Under the pieces are notes generated by a model. The model did no database searches. It had not been told where the DNA came from and saw nothing but the letters and a program-made list of their open reading frames with translations. From the NCBI GenBank assembly GCA_003280995.1, contig QCDG01000002.1, positions 62,001 to 126,000 of the forward strand: 64,000 nucleotides of DNA. Direction: 5' to 3'. The first letter of the stretch is position 1. Each line of letters begins with the position of its first letter. Origin of the DNA: Prochlorococcus sp. AG-355-A09. GTDB taxonomy: Bacteria > Cyanobacteriota > Cyanobacteriia > PCC-6307 > Cyanobiaceae. Shown one piece after another: positions 1-8,784 of the stretch. The position numbers were made by a program, and so were the translations under genes.

Positions 1-53
1 GTCATTTTAAAAAATTAACTTTAAGCTAATTTAAAAACTTAGATATTGCTGAA

Positions 54-404
54 TTGAAAAAATTATCCAAAATCTTAATTATAGTATGCCTGATTTTTCT
101 TAATCCTATAATAGTTAACTCGGCCGAAATTCTTCAAATTAAAAATTCAAATACTATTTTAGTGGGGGATCAAAATAGGAATTTAACGATTGGACTATTT
201 TGTGTAGATGTAAATGAAAATGATGAGCTTGAAGCAACTAATCTACTTAAGAGTGAATTCCCAAGGGGAAGCAAAGTGAAAATAAAACCTTTTGGTTTCA
301 AAGAGAATGTTTTGTTAGCCAAAGTTTTTAATATTAAAGGTACTAAGGAGATGACCGAATTATTAGTCGCCAAAGACTTAACTAGTAAAATTTGTCCAAG
401 TTAA
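54..404 (+). CDS. Small exported protein with a degenerate nuclease-like (SNase) fold
   Basis: A 116-residue protein starting at TTG. Residues 1-24 form a classic signal peptide: two lysines, then a long hydrophobic run ending in Asn-Ser-Ala-Glu, so the mature protein is probably periplasmic. The mature part has the rhythm of a staphylococcal-nuclease beta barrel (a strand with Asn-Thr-Ile-Leu, a Leu-Phe-Cys strand, and a C-terminal Glu-Leu-Leu-Val-Ala helix), but I do not see the catalytic Arg and Glu, so nuclease activity is unlikely. Its 3' end overlaps the convergent YfiH-like gene by 27 nt. The fold assignment is inference; the exported nature is clear. Confidence 0.6.
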   Translation: MKKLSKILIIVCLIFLNPIIVNSAEILQIKNSNTILVGDQNRNLTIGLFCVDVNENDELEATNLLKSEFPRGSKVKIKPFGFKENVLLAKVFNIKGTKEMTELLVAKDLTSKICPS

Positions 405-1223
405 ATTTTTCTGTGAGCAGATAAAATTCCATTGTCTCGAGAATGTTTTGCTCCTTCTCCAGGAATTAAATTCATTATTTAATTTGTATGTACATAAATT
501 TGAAATGTCTATATTTGAATTGGGAATGTTCTCATTTAAAAGTTGTCTATAAGCAGATCTTTTAAGATCAAGTTGATTTAAGTTTTTCTCTTTGAAGTGA
601 TTTGAATCTCTAAAACAAATATCTTTCTCAGCTTTAGCCAAATTAAAGGTTATGTTTTTGTTTTCGGCCTTTTTATAAAATTCTTTGAGTGTAATTTTAT
701 CAACTAGATAATGTTCCTTCGAAATCGCTGGTCCTATTGCAACAAGTAAGTCATCTCTAGATGTCCCTATATTATCAAAAATTTTAACCAGATTTTTTAT
801 TATTTTTTTTTCTAAACCTTTTCTTCCACAATGCAAGGTTGCTACATTTCTTGTCCTTTTATCTGCAAAAAATATTGGCATACAATCAGCTGTGTAAACC
901 CATAAGTTTTGATTCCATTTATTACAAACAAGACCATCTGCATCAGTTTTAATCTCTTCTCTAGATTGTGATCCAAAAACTATTACATTACTGTGAATTT
1001 GATTTGAAACACAATTTGTGTAATCTTCATTAAAGTGATTTCCTAATAATTGAAGATATTTCTCAGAGCTTGACTTAGTAAAATATGCATGTTTGAAGTT
1101 ATTTTGACTAAGGATAGGCGATAAATAATACTCAAATTTTTTGTTTTGAATAAAAATTTCAGCTTTTGAGAAATATGTTTCTTTGTATCGAATAGTTCCT
1201 GCTCCTAAGCTGAATTTATCAGA
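378..1223 (-). CDS. YfiH/laccase-fold protein (purine nucleoside phosphorylase / polyphenol oxidase family), start codon uncertain
   Basis: The frame is open from the stop at 378 up to 1223 (about 280 codons), matching a full-length YfiH family protein. The three family metal ligands are visible: His in Gln-Ile-His-Ser, Cys in Thr-Ala-Asp-Cys, and His in Thr-Leu-His-Cys-Gly. A C-terminal Ser-Trp-Arg-Arg-Ser-Lys-Thr motif is also present. The only ATG is at 881 and would remove the first His and the Cys, so it cannot be the true start. No ATG, GTG or TTG lies between 1223 and 881; an ATT at 1193 is the most plausible initiator. Family members act on purine nucleosides; substrate here is unknown. 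It follows the Tab2-like gene closely and probably shares its transcript. Confidence 0.65.
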   Translation of the reverse strand, partial: SDKFSLGAGTIRYKETYFSKAEIFIQNKKFEYYLSPILSQNNFKHAYFTKSSSEKYLQLLGNHFNEDYTNCVSNQIHSNVIVFGSQSREEIKTDADGLVCNKWNQNLWVYTADCMPIFFADKRTRNVATLHCGRKGLEKKIIKNLVKIFDNIGTSRDDLLVAIGPAISKEHYLVDKITLKEFYKKAENKNITFNLAKAEKDICFRDSNHFKEKNLNQLDLKRSAYRQLLNENIPNSNIDISNLCTYKLNNEFNSWRRSKTFSRQWNFICSQKNLTWTNFTS

Positions 1224-2121
1224 TTAATTCAATATCTCTTAATATCCAGAATCCTGCAAATTTTTCGATGTATGGCGTTGATTGTATGGAAATAAATTGA
1301 TAATCAAAACAATTTTTTTTATTCTCTAAAAACTTTCTACTCAAAATGTTTGCATCTTTTTCTGGTAAATCTGTTACCAGCCACTTATCATCTTCTGAAG
1401 CTTCAAGTATAAGTTGGTTCTTATTGATGACTAATTTAATAGGTTCTAAACAACTGAACCATGCAGAAAGTGCTAAAGATCTATCTTTGCTAAAAAGTCT
1501 TAATCCCGGTACTAAGTAATTATCATCTAAATCTTGCTGAATTGGGAAAATTTCTCCAAATTCAATAGGCCAATTTTCTGCTGATTTCAATTCTCCAATT
1601 GATATTTCAGAGATAGTTAAAGCATCACCCCTTACTTCTTCTGGTAAAGGTGTAGGAGGGTTTTCCATTTTAGAAGAAAAAGTAGGAGCTAATACACCTC
1701 TTACATAACCCTTTTCCTTTGGATAAATCTCTTTCTCAAGAAATTCGATTCTATCTAATAAATCGTAAGTTCTCCTACTTACAAGAGCCTCAATACTTAC
1801 GGCCTCCAAGGATTTTTTAATGATCGATTTCATTGATGACCTCCAGAATCGAACTATTGAAGGTTTCTCCCACCCTTGTTTTTTTGCTTCACTTATTGCT
1901 TCATTTAGTGCCTTTGTAAGCCATACTGAATTGACTTCATTGGCAGGGCATTTTTTATTCCAATGAAAAATATCTTCTGTCTTATAACTTCTTGTAGAGC
2001 AAATAATTAACTCCCACCTTTTTTTCCCATTTGATTCAATAATTGGTCTCGAGTAGAAGTCTAATTCCCAATCTGAAATTTTTAATTTAAGACTTGACTG
2101 CATTGTTTTATTAATGTTCAT
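1219..2121 (-). CDS. Tab2/Atab2-like RNA-binding protein (DUF1092)
   Basis: 300 residues. The N-terminus carries the family signature Trp-Glu-Leu-Asp-Phe-Tyr-Ser-Arg-Pro followed by a Trp-Glu-Leu-Ile-Ile-Cys strand, and the C-terminus ends in the usual Gly-Phe-Trp-Ile-Leu-Arg motif. In plants and algae the family (Tab2/Atab2) binds RNA and supports translation of photosystem I mRNAs; the cyanobacterial role is less defined, so the photosystem link here is inference. Its start overlaps the stop of the upstream S1-domain gene by 4 nt (ATG inside the stop region), which suggests coupled translation of two RNA-binding proteins. Confidence 0.85.
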   Translation of the reverse strand: MNINKTMQSSLKLKISDWELDFYSRPIIESNGKKRWELIICSTRSYKTEDIFHWNKKCPANEVNSVWLTKALNEAISEAKKQGWEKPSIVRFWRSSMKSIIKKSLEAVSIEALVSRRTYDLLDRIEFLEKEIYPKEKGYVRGVLAPTFSSKMENPPTPLPEEVRGDALTISEISIGELKSAENWPIEFGEIFPIQQDLDDNYLVPGLRLFSKDRSLALSAWFSCLEPIKLVINKNQLILEASEDDKWLVTDLPEKDANILSRKFLENKKNCFDYQFISIQSTPYIEKFAGFWILRDIELI

Positions 2122-3320
2122 TTATCTTGTTCTTTTTTATCGAAGAGTGCTTTAGTTTTTAGTGCTCTCTCTGTGGCTTCTTGCATAACTTTTTGCTTAT
2201 CAATAATTAATTCTCCCGCAGAATTCTCTAGGAGTGCTGTATTGAGACCAATGCGCCCTTTTTCGAGGTCAATTTCAGATATTAAAGCTTTTATTATCTC
2301 CCCTTCTCTAAAGACTTCTCTTAAAGAACGAATCGATCCATTTGTTAGTGAGGATTGATGAAGAAGTCCACTAGCTCCACCTAAATCTATAAAGAAGCCA
2401 TATGGTTTTACTGCTAAAACTTCTCCTTCAATTAATTGACCTAATTCTAAACTTGTAAGTTTAGAGACTAATGATGCTTTCTTTTCAGAGAGAACTAATT
2501 TTCTGGATTCTGGATTCACCTCAAGAAACGCTACTTTTAGAGTTTTGCCAACAAAAGATTGATAGTCTTGACCATCTTCAAGTTGGGATCTTGGGATGAA
2601 TCCTCTCAATCCATCTACATCACACGTAAGACCACCTCTGTTAAATCCATTAATTAAAACGTTAATTAATTCTCCATTTTTTGCGGAACTTGATACTTTT
2701 TCCCAACTTTGCCTAAGAATTAACGCCCGAGCGCTCACTGTTACCATCCCATCAGCATTTTGTTCTTTGATAACCAAAACTTCCATTTCAAGGCCTACAG
2801 AAAATTTTTCTTTAAAGTTAGTTATGACACCCAAACCACATTCTTTTTTGGGCATATAACCAGGTGCTTTTCCACCAATGTCAACATATAGTCCATCACT
2901 TTCGATTGCTATTACCTTACCTGAAATTATTTCTCCTGTAGCCCCAATTGGCTCATTTGCATTTAAAGCCTCCAAAAAAGCACTTTCATCAAAATCGAAT
3001 TCATCAACAGTTCTTTCTAATTGAAAATCTATGTTTTGCTCAGAAAAATTAAGGGGTCTATTTAAGTCTTGTTGAGAAATATCAAAATCTTTAGTGTTTT
3101 CATTACTGTCATCAATTTTCTTTAATAAATCTTCTGTAATATTTTGAGGTTTGATTGCGATATTTTCTTTTTTAATTTCTTCTTGCGAATTGGTTTGCTC
3201 ATTATCTATGTCTTGAGATTTTTTTTGAGTATCTTTCTTGCTTATGTGAAGTACCTGAAGAGGTTTTTTATTGCCCTTTAGGTTGATGTTATCTTGGTTT
3301 TTTTTATTATTGACTCCCAT
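2118..3320 (-). CDS. rpsA2: S1-domain RNA-binding protein, ribosomal protein S1 homolog B (Nbp1-like)
   Basis: 400 residues. The first 125 are low complexity and charged (Lys, Asn, Gln, Asp rich). Three S1 modules follow, at about 129-200 (Gly-Leu-Tyr-Val-Asp-Ile-Gly), 215-280 (Gly-Gly-Leu-Thr-Cys-Asp-Val) and 293-365 (Tyr-Gly-Phe-Phe-Ile-Asp-Leu-Gly-Gly-Ala). The second is divergent, as in chloroplast-type S1. The layout fits the second S1 paralogue found in cyanobacteria rather than the main rpsA. It presumably binds mRNA or ssDNA. It starts an apparent three-gene leftward unit with the Tab2-like and YfiH-like genes. Confidence 0.8.
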   Translation of the reverse strand: MGVNNKKNQDNINLKGNKKPLQVLHISKKDTQKKSQDIDNEQTNSQEEIKKENIAIKPQNITEDLLKKIDDSNENTKDFDISQQDLNRPLNFSEQNIDFQLERTVDEFDFDESAFLEALNANEPIGATGEIISGKVIAIESDGLYVDIGGKAPGYMPKKECGLGVITNFKEKFSVGLEMEVLVIKEQNADGMVTVSARALILRQSWEKVSSSAKNGELINVLINGFNRGGLTCDVDGLRGFIPRSQLEDGQDYQSFVGKTLKVAFLEVNPESRKLVLSEKKASLVSKLTSLELGQLIEGEVLAVKPYGFFIDLGGASGLLHQSSLTNGSIRSLREVFREGEIIKALISEIDLEKGRIGLNTALLENSAGELIIDKQKVMQEATERALKTKALFDKKEQDK

Positions 3321-3386
3321 CGTAGGTAAAATAAGAATAATTAATTATTAACATACTCTAAATGTTAGTACTCAAAATTAAAATTA

Positions 3387-4181
3387 ATGAACTTTAAACC
3401 AATACCTAATAAATTTGAACATTTAAATTGGCAAGAAATTGAGAGTGTTGCAAAAAACAAAAGATCTACAGTGATTTGGCCATTCGGTGCTGTTGAGCAA
3501 CACGGACCGCATTTGCCTCTTGCGACAGATAGTATTTTCGTTGATGAAATTATTAGCGAAGTTTTTAAATTATTCTCTGCCGATATTCCATTAAAAAAAC
3601 TTCCAACTCAATATATTGGTTTTTCTCCAGAGCATAAGGGTTTTCCGGGGACAATTTCACTTTCCTCAAGCTTAATAACCTCAATGATTAAGGAGGTTGG
3701 AAGTCAATTATCTAAAATGGGTTTTAAAAGATTGATATTGATTAATGGACATGGAGGTCAAATTTCACTATTGAATACAGCTGCAAGAGAGCTAAGAAGT
3801 TTTTCACCAGAGATGGCAGTTTTTCCTTGTTTCTTATGGAGTGGCGTAAATGGATTAAGTGAATTGTTAACAAAAACTGAGATCGAAGATGGGCTTCATG
3901 CTTCTTTAGCTGAAACAAGTTTGATGCTGGCTTTAAAACCAGAATTAGTAGGTGATAAACGCCCAAATGAGGGTAATAAAGTAGAGATCCCTGAAGGTTG
4001 GAGTCTAGAGGGCAATGCGCCTATTGCTTGGCTTACTGACGATTTCAGTAAATCAGGTGTTATAGGAGATAGTAGAGGGTCAAATGAGTCTTTAGGGAAA
4101 AATTTAAAGGAATTATTGATTAATCATTGGTTCAAATTAATTATGAATCTGATGCAATCAGATTGGCCAAACAATTCTTAA
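3387..4181 (+). CDS. Creatininase-family metal-dependent amidohydrolase
   Basis: 264 residues. Metal-site motifs of the creatininase family are present: Gly-Ala-Val-Glu-Gln-His-Gly-Pro-His-Leu-Pro around 34-44 followed by Thr-Asp, Asn-Gly-His-Gly-Gly at 120-124, and His171 with Glu176 in the Leu-His-Ala-Ser-Leu-Ala-Glu helix. The family includes creatininase and the riboflavin-pathway enzyme MftE/ArfB types; Prochlorococcus has no known creatinine metabolism, so the real substrate is open. It is divergent from the S1-domain gene, with 66 nt between them, and lies 111 nt before the ado start. Confidence 0.85.
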   Translation: MNFKPIPNKFEHLNWQEIESVAKNKRSTVIWPFGAVEQHGPHLPLATDSIFVDEIISEVFKLFSADIPLKKLPTQYIGFSPEHKGFPGTISLSSSLITSMIKEVGSQLSKMGFKRLILINGHGGQISLLNTAARELRSFSPEMAVFPCFLWSGVNGLSELLTKTEIEDGLHASLAETSLMLALKPELVGDKRPNEGNKVEIPEGWSLEGNAPIAWLTDDFSKSGVIGDSRGSNESLGKNLKELLINHWFKLIMNLMQSDWPNNS

Positions 4182-4187
4182 ATAAGT

Positions 4188-4209
4188 TTAAGTTAAAAAT
4201 GTGACTTAA
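4188..4209 (+). terminator. A/T-rich hairpin between the creatininase-like gene and ado
   Basis: An 8-bp stem (TTAAGTTA with TGACTTAA, one G-U pair) around a 6-nt loop lies 6 nt after the creatininase-like stop codon. There is no long T run behind it, so it would be a weak terminator or an mRNA end-stabilising hairpin. Its position between two genes of unrelated function supports an end-of-transcript role, but the A/T-rich context makes chance occurrence possible. Confidence 0.3.
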
Positions 4210-4292
4210 CAATTGAAACTATTTTCATGATATTTAAATAAACTCTCTATAATCATGTAATATTCATGCATAATGAGCTAAAGATTACTGAC

Positions 4293-5021
4293 ATGCAAAC
4301 TCTAGAATCAAATAAAAAAACTATTGAAGAATCGACTAATCCGATTTCTTTAGATTTGCCAGACTTCACAACAGATTCTTATAAGGATGCATACAGCAGA
4401 ATTAATGCAATTGTTATAGAGGGAGAGCAAGAGGCTCATGATAATTACATTTCAATAGCAACTTTAATTCCAAATGAGTTAGAGGAATTAACTAAATTGG
4501 CAAGAATGGAAATGAAGCATAAAAAAGGCTTTACTGCATGTGGAAGAAATTTAGGTGTAGTAGCTGATATGGAATTTGCTAAAAAATTCTTTTCTAAATT
4601 ACATGGTAATTTTCAAGTTGCTCTTGAAAAGGGAAATTTAACAACGTGTCTTTTAATACAAGCTATCTTAATTGAAGCATTTGCTATCTCTGCTTATAAC
4701 GTCTACATAAGAGTTGCCGATCCTTTTGCAAAAAAGATAACAGAGGGAGTGGTTAAAGATGAATATCTTCATTTAAATTATGGTCAGGAGTGGCTTAAAG
4801 AGAATCTATCTACTTGTAAAGAGGAATTAATGGAAGCTAATAAGGTTAATCTTCCGTTAATTAAAAAGATGTTAGATGAGGTAGCAGATGACGCATCTGT
4901 TTTAGCTATGGACAGAGAAGAATTAATGGAAGAATTTATGATTGCTTATCAAGATACGTTGATGGAAATAGGTTTAGATAACAGAGAAATTGCAAGAATG
5001 GCTATGGCAGCTATCGTCTAA
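4293..5021 (+). CDS. ado: Aldehyde-deformylating oxygenase (cyanobacterial alkane synthase)
   Basis: The enzyme converts fatty aldehydes to odd-chain alkanes plus formate with a di-iron centre. All six iron ligands are visible: Glu in Glu-Gly-Glu-Gln-Glu-Ala-His, the Glu-Met-Lys-His pair, Glu in Leu-Ile-Glu-Ala-Phe, and the Glu-Tyr-Leu-His pair, within a ferritin-like helical bundle. I chose the ATG at 4293 (242 residues, N-terminus Met-Gln-Thr-Leu-Glu-Ser) because it matches the usual family start; an in-frame ATG at 4266 would add nine residues. It stands just upstream of aar, which makes its substrate. Product in picocyanobacteria is expected to be pentadecane. Confidence 0.95.
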   Translation: MQTLESNKKTIEESTNPISLDLPDFTTDSYKDAYSRINAIVIEGEQEAHDNYISIATLIPNELEELTKLARMEMKHKKGFTACGRNLGVVADMEFAKKFFSKLHGNFQVALEKGNLTTCLLIQAILIEAFAISAYNVYIRVADPFAKKITEGVVKDEYLHLNYGQEWLKENLSTCKEELMEANKVNLPLIKKMLDEVADDASVLAMDREELMEEFMIAYQDTLMEIGLDNREIARMAMAAIV

Positions 5022-5040
5022 TTAAATTTCTAATTAATTA

Positions 5041-5065
5041 AGGATTTTAATAATTAATCAATCCT
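5041..5065 (+). terminator. Hairpin between ado and aar
   Basis: AGGATT and AATCCT form a 6-bp stem around a 13-nt A/T loop 19 nt after the ado stop. No T tract follows. Between this hairpin and the aar ATG lie about 64 nt with a TATAGA-like element near 5105, so aar may have its own promoter with ado ending here. Studies of alkane genes in cyanobacteria report separate transcription starts for aar, which agrees, but the site itself is only suggestive. Confidence 0.25.
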
Positions 5066-5129
5066 ATTTAAGTAGTTACCTCTGTGCTATTGTTCATAAC
5101 ATTGTATAGAAACCATTTATAAATTTTAA

Positions 5130-6170
5130 ATGTTTGGGTTAATAGGCCACTCAACCAGTTTTGAAGATGCAAAAAGAAAAGCTTCGATGCTAGGCTTTGA
5201 TCATATTGCTGATGGCGACTTGGATGTTTGGTGTACTGCCCCGCCTCAGCTTGTTGAAAATGTAGAAGTTAAGAGTGCTACTGGAATATCTATTGAAGGT
5301 TCTTATATAGATTCGTGCTTTGTTCCTGAAATGCTTTCAAGGTTCAAAACTGCTAGAAGAAAAGTACTAAATGCTATGGAACTAGCTCAGAAAAAAGGGA
5401 TTAACATTACCGCTTTAGGAGGATTTACTTCTATTATTTTTGAAAATTTTAATCTTTTACAGCATAAACAAATTAGAAATACTTCTTTAGAGTGGGAAAG
5501 GTTTACTACTGGCAATACTCATACTGCCTGGGTTATTTGTAAGCAACTAGAAATAAATGCGCCTCGCATTGGGATAGACCTTAAAAAAGCAACTGTTGCT
5601 GTAATTGGTGCTACAGGTGATATTGGTAGCGCTGTTTGTAGATGGCTTATCAATAAAACTGGTATTTCAGAACTTCTTATGGTGGCAAGACAACAAGAAC
5701 CACTAGTGCTGTTACAAAAAGAATTAGATGGTGGCACCGTAACAAGTTTAAATGAGGCATTGCCTCAGGCGGATATCGTTGTATGGGTTGCAAGTATGCC
5801 TAAAACTATTGAAATTGATACAGATAACTTAAAAAAACCATGTTTAATGATTGATGGTGGATACCCCAAAAATCTTGATGAGAAATTTCAGGGTGAAAAT
5901 ATTCATGTTTTAAAAGGAGGTATAGTTGAGTTTTTCAATGATATTGGTTGGAATATGATGGAACTTGCTGAAATGCAAAACCCTCAACGAGAGATGTTTG
6001 CTTGCTTTGCAGAAGCTATGATTTTAGAATTTGAAAAGTGTCATACAAACTTTAGTTGGGGAAGAAACAACATTTCCCTTGAAAAAATGGAGTTTATTGG
6101 AGCAGCTTCTTTAAAGCATGGTTTTTCTGCGATTGGACTTGATAAGCAGCCTAAAGTATTAACTGTATAA
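5130..6170 (+). CDS. aar: Long-chain acyl-[acyl-carrier-protein] reductase
   Basis: 346 residues, the usual family length. It reduces acyl-ACP to fatty aldehyde using NADPH, feeding the oxygenase encoded just upstream. The N-terminal acyl-binding part starts Met-Phe-Gly-Leu-Ile-Gly-His. A Rossmann Gly-Ala-Thr-Gly-Asp-Ile-Gly motif occupies 160-166, and the catalytic cysteine that forms the acyl-enzyme is Cys292 in Phe-Ala-Cys-Phe-Ala-Glu-Ala. Only 3 nt separate it from accA, so the two are almost certainly cotranscribed. This ties alkane formation to fatty-acid supply. Confidence 0.96.
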   Translation: MFGLIGHSTSFEDAKRKASMLGFDHIADGDLDVWCTAPPQLVENVEVKSATGISIEGSYIDSCFVPEMLSRFKTARRKVLNAMELAQKKGINITALGGFTSIIFENFNLLQHKQIRNTSLEWERFTTGNTHTAWVICKQLEINAPRIGIDLKKATVAVIGATGDIGSAVCRWLINKTGISELLMVARQQEPLVLLQKELDGGTVTSLNEALPQADIVVWVASMPKTIEIDTDNLKKPCLMIDGGYPKNLDEKFQGENIHVLKGGIVEFFNDIGWNMMELAEMQNPQREMFACFAEAMILEFEKCHTNFSWGRNNISLEKMEFIGAASLKHGFSAIGLDKQPKVLTV

Positions 6171-6173
6171 ATT

Positions 6174-7181
6174 ATGGCTAAACGTTACCTCCTAGATTTT
6201 GAAAAGCCTCTTGTTGAACTTGAGAAGCAGATAGAGCAAATTAAAGAATTAGCTCGAGATTCAGAAGTAGATGTTAGTCAACAACTTCTGCAGCTTGAAA
6301 CCTTAGCTGCTAGGAGAAGAGAAGAAATATTTAAATCTCTCACCCCTGCTCAAAAGATTCAGGTAGCTAGACATCCTCAAAGACCCAGTACTTTGGATTT
6401 TGTTCAAATGTTTTGTGATGACTGGATCGAATTACATGGAGACAGAAATGGTGGCGATGATATGGCACTTATTGGGGGGATAGGTTCGATAAATAATAGA
6501 CCGGTGTTGATGTTAGGGCATCAGAAAGGAAGGGACACAAAAGAAAATGTAGTAAGAAATTTTGGGATGGCAAAACCAGGAGGTTATAGAAAAGCTCTTA
6601 GATTAATGCAGCATGCAAATAGATTCGCTTTGCCGATTCTTACATTTATTGATACTCCTGGAGCTTACGCTGGTTTAAAAGCAGAAGAACAAGGTCAAGG
6701 TGAAGCGATTGCAAGAAACCTTCGAGAGATGTTTGGATTGAAAGTTCCAATTGTGGCTACTGTCATTGGAGAAGGAGGATCAGGAGGCGCACTTGGAATA
6801 GGTGTTGCTGATAGGTTACTAATGTTTGAACACAGTGTTTACACAGTTGCTAGTCCGGAAGCATGTGCATCAATTTTGTGGAGAGATGCTGCGAAGGCAC
6901 CAGAAGCTGCATCAGCACTTAAGATTACAGGTAAAGATTTACTTAAATTAGGTATAATAGATGAAGTATTACCTGAACCTTCTGGTGGAAATAATTGGGC
7001 GCCTTTAGATGCTGGCAACACACTAAAAGAGGCTATTGAGAAACACCTTAATGCTTTACTGCAAATGTCTGAAGACGAATTAATTGAGGAAAGATATAAA
7101 AAGTTTAGGGTTTTAGGTAAATTTATCGAAGCAAATAATATTGAAGAGATTTATAGTGAAATCCCTCAAAAAACTGAATAA
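6174..7181 (+). CDS. accA: Acetyl-CoA carboxylase carboxyltransferase subunit alpha
   Basis: 335 residues. With AccD it transfers carboxyl from biotin carboxyl carrier protein to acetyl-CoA, making malonyl-CoA for fatty acid synthesis. An N-terminal helical segment (Leu-Glu-Lys-Gln-Ile-Glu-Gln-Ile) precedes the crotonase-like core. Conserved elements include Pro-Gln-Arg-Pro near 68, Gly-Gly-Tyr-Arg-Lys-Ala, Thr-Pro-Gly-Ala-Tyr-Ala, and the oxyanion-hole region Gly-Glu-Gly-Gly-Ser-Gly-Gly-Ala at 199-206. The length is standard. It is sandwiched between aar (3 nt) and an SDR gene (1 nt) in a rightward operon. Confidence 0.97.
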   Translation: MAKRYLLDFEKPLVELEKQIEQIKELARDSEVDVSQQLLQLETLAARRREEIFKSLTPAQKIQVARHPQRPSTLDFVQMFCDDWIELHGDRNGGDDMALIGGIGSINNRPVLMLGHQKGRDTKENVVRNFGMAKPGGYRKALRLMQHANRFALPILTFIDTPGAYAGLKAEEQGQGEAIARNLREMFGLKVPIVATVIGEGGSGGALGIGVADRLLMFEHSVYTVASPEACASILWRDAAKAPEAASALKITGKDLLKLGIIDEVLPEPSGGNNWAPLDAGNTLKEAIEKHLNALLQMSEDELIEERYKKFRVLGKFIEANNIEEIYSEIPQKTE

Positions 7182-7182
7182 A

Positions 7183-7890
7183 TTGAAACTAGCTTTTATA
7201 ACGGGTGCTACGAAAGGTATTGGTAGATCTACCGCAATTACTTTTGCCAATGCTGGCTGGGATTTAATTTTACTCTCCAGGAATTTGGATTTAATGGAGA
7301 AACTAAAGAGCGAATTGTTGACCACTAAATCAAAAATTAACCTAGTAAAATGTGATTTATCTAATCCTCTAGAAATAGAACATAGTGTTAAAGAAGCAAT
7401 TGAGAAGCATGGGTGCCCTTCAGTATTGATAAATAATGCCGGTTGCGCATTTAATAGCCCTTTAATTGAAATGGATCCAGTTCAATGGGAGCAAACTATT
7501 CAAATAAACCTCACAAGTGTTTTTCAAATTTGCAGCTCAATAATCCCTCAAATGAGAAAAAATGGTGGTTTAGTTATTAATGTTAGTAGTCATGCCTCAT
7601 ATAATGCATTCCCCCAATGGGGAGCTTATTGTGTTTCAAAATCAGCATTAGCGATGTTTACTAAATGCTTGAGGGAAGAGGAGAGATCTAATTCAATAAG
7701 AGCGTGCACCATAACTTTAGGTTCAGTAAATACTCCTCTTTGGGACTCAGAATCTATTAATGCTGATTTTGATAGAACTTCTATGCTCTCCTCAAGCGAA
7801 GTATCAGATACCATTCTCTATATGGCTCAACAACCTGAATCACAACTGATTGAAGACTTAACTTTAATGCCCTCTGGAGGAGCCTTTTAA
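7183..7890 (+). CDS. Short-chain dehydrogenase/reductase (FabG-like)
   Basis: I place the start at the TTG at 7183, one base after the accA stop; this gives a standard N-terminus Lys-Leu-Ala-Phe-Ile-Thr-Gly and about 235 residues. A TTG at 7141 would overlap accA and add 14 unneeded residues. Classical SDR features are present: Thr-Gly-Ala-Thr-Lys-Gly-Ile-Gly cofactor loop, Asn-Asn-Ala-Gly, Ser of Val-Ser-Ser-His, and the catalytic Tyr-Cys-Val-Ser-Lys. Position behind aar and accA suggests a lipid-related reduction, but SDR substrates cannot be read from sequence. Confidence 0.88.
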   Translation: MKLAFITGATKGIGRSTAITFANAGWDLILLSRNLDLMEKLKSELLTTKSKINLVKCDLSNPLEIEHSVKEAIEKHGCPSVLINNAGCAFNSPLIEMDPVQWEQTIQINLTSVFQICSSIIPQMRKNGGLVINVSSHASYNAFPQWGAYCVSKSALAMFTKCLREEERSNSIRACTITLGSVNTPLWDSESINADFDRTSMLSSSEVSDTILYMAQQPESQLIEDLTLMPSGGAF

Positions 7891-8043
7891 ACTTTCTGTT
7901 TATCTGCCCAACCTTAAAACAGTGATTTTTTTTAGTGCTATTTGAACCCGATTGAACAAGAGAATGTGATATAGTATATGAGCAATTAAGCTTTTTGAAG
8001 ATACAGTTAATTAAGTTGCATACAATTTTCTGTTTAGAATTTT

Positions 8044-8784
8044 ATGACCTCTACATTACCCAACGATAATATTAGAAACTTTGACGACCAGATTACTAAC
8101 AAACTAATTTCTGAGATTATAAGAGACAGAATTAAGAATTCTGGGACAAGATTTAGTGCCAATGATAATATTGCTGACTTTATAAATCCTGGTGAATTAG
8201 AAATTTTAGAAAAAGAAGTAGCCTCAAGAGTTAAAGACTTACTAAAGTCCCTCGTAATAGATGTTGAAAATGATCATAATACTCAAGAAACTGCTGAAAG
8301 AGTTTCAAAAATGTATTTAAATGAAGTTTTCAAAGGCAGATATCACGAACAACCTAAAGTTACAAGTTTCCCCAATGACAAAAGTCTTGATGAAATTTAT
8401 ACAGTTGGCCCAATTTCTGTCAGGTCTGCATGCTCACATCACCTAGTTCCAATTCTTGGAGAATGTTGGATAGGTATTAAACCTGGAAATAAAGTCATAG
8501 GACTTTCAAAATTTGCAAGAGTTGCTGATTGGGTCTTTTCACGACCCCATATTCAGGAAGAAGCCGTAATGATCCTTGCAGACGAAATTGAAAAACTGTG
8601 CGAACCTAAAGGTTTAGGAATTATTGTAAAGGCCCAACATTATTGCATGAAGTGGAGGGGAGTCAAAGAACCAAATACAAGCATGATTAATTCTGTTGTT
8701 AGAGGCGATTTTAGACACGATTTAAGTTTAAAACAAGAATTTTTTGAGCTTGTAAAACAGCAGTCCGCTACAAATAATTACTAA
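8044..8784 (+). CDS. folE: GTP cyclohydrolase I
   Basis: 246 residues. It converts GTP to dihydroneopterin triphosphate, the first step of folate synthesis. Zinc ligands are Cys130 and His133 in Cys-Ser-His-His and Cys201 in Gln-His-Tyr-Cys-Met. Other family motifs include Gly-Leu-Ser-Lys-Phe-Ala-Arg and Arg-Pro-His-Ile-Gln-Glu. The first 50 residues are a longer, variable extension than in the E. coli enzyme. The 153-nt region upstream holds no gene. Its 3' end overlaps convergent trpF by 4 nt. Confidence 0.96.
   Translation: MTSTLPNDNIRNFDDQITNKLISEIIRDRIKNSGTRFSANDNIADFINPGELEILEKEVASRVKDLLKSLVIDVENDHNTQETAERVSKMYLNEVFKGRYHEQPKVTSFPNDKSLDEIYTVGPISVRSACSHHLVPILGECWIGIKPGNKVIGLSKFARVADWVFSRPHIQEEAVMILADEIEKLCEPKGLGIIVKAQHYCMKWRGVKEPNTSMINSVVRGDFRHDLSLKQEFFELVKQQSATNNY

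Noticed and set aside
378..881. Pseudogene or frameshifted remnant reading of the YfiH-like gene
   Set aside because: The frame is uninterrupted to 1223 with all family motifs in order, so the gene body is intact; only the start codon is unusual.
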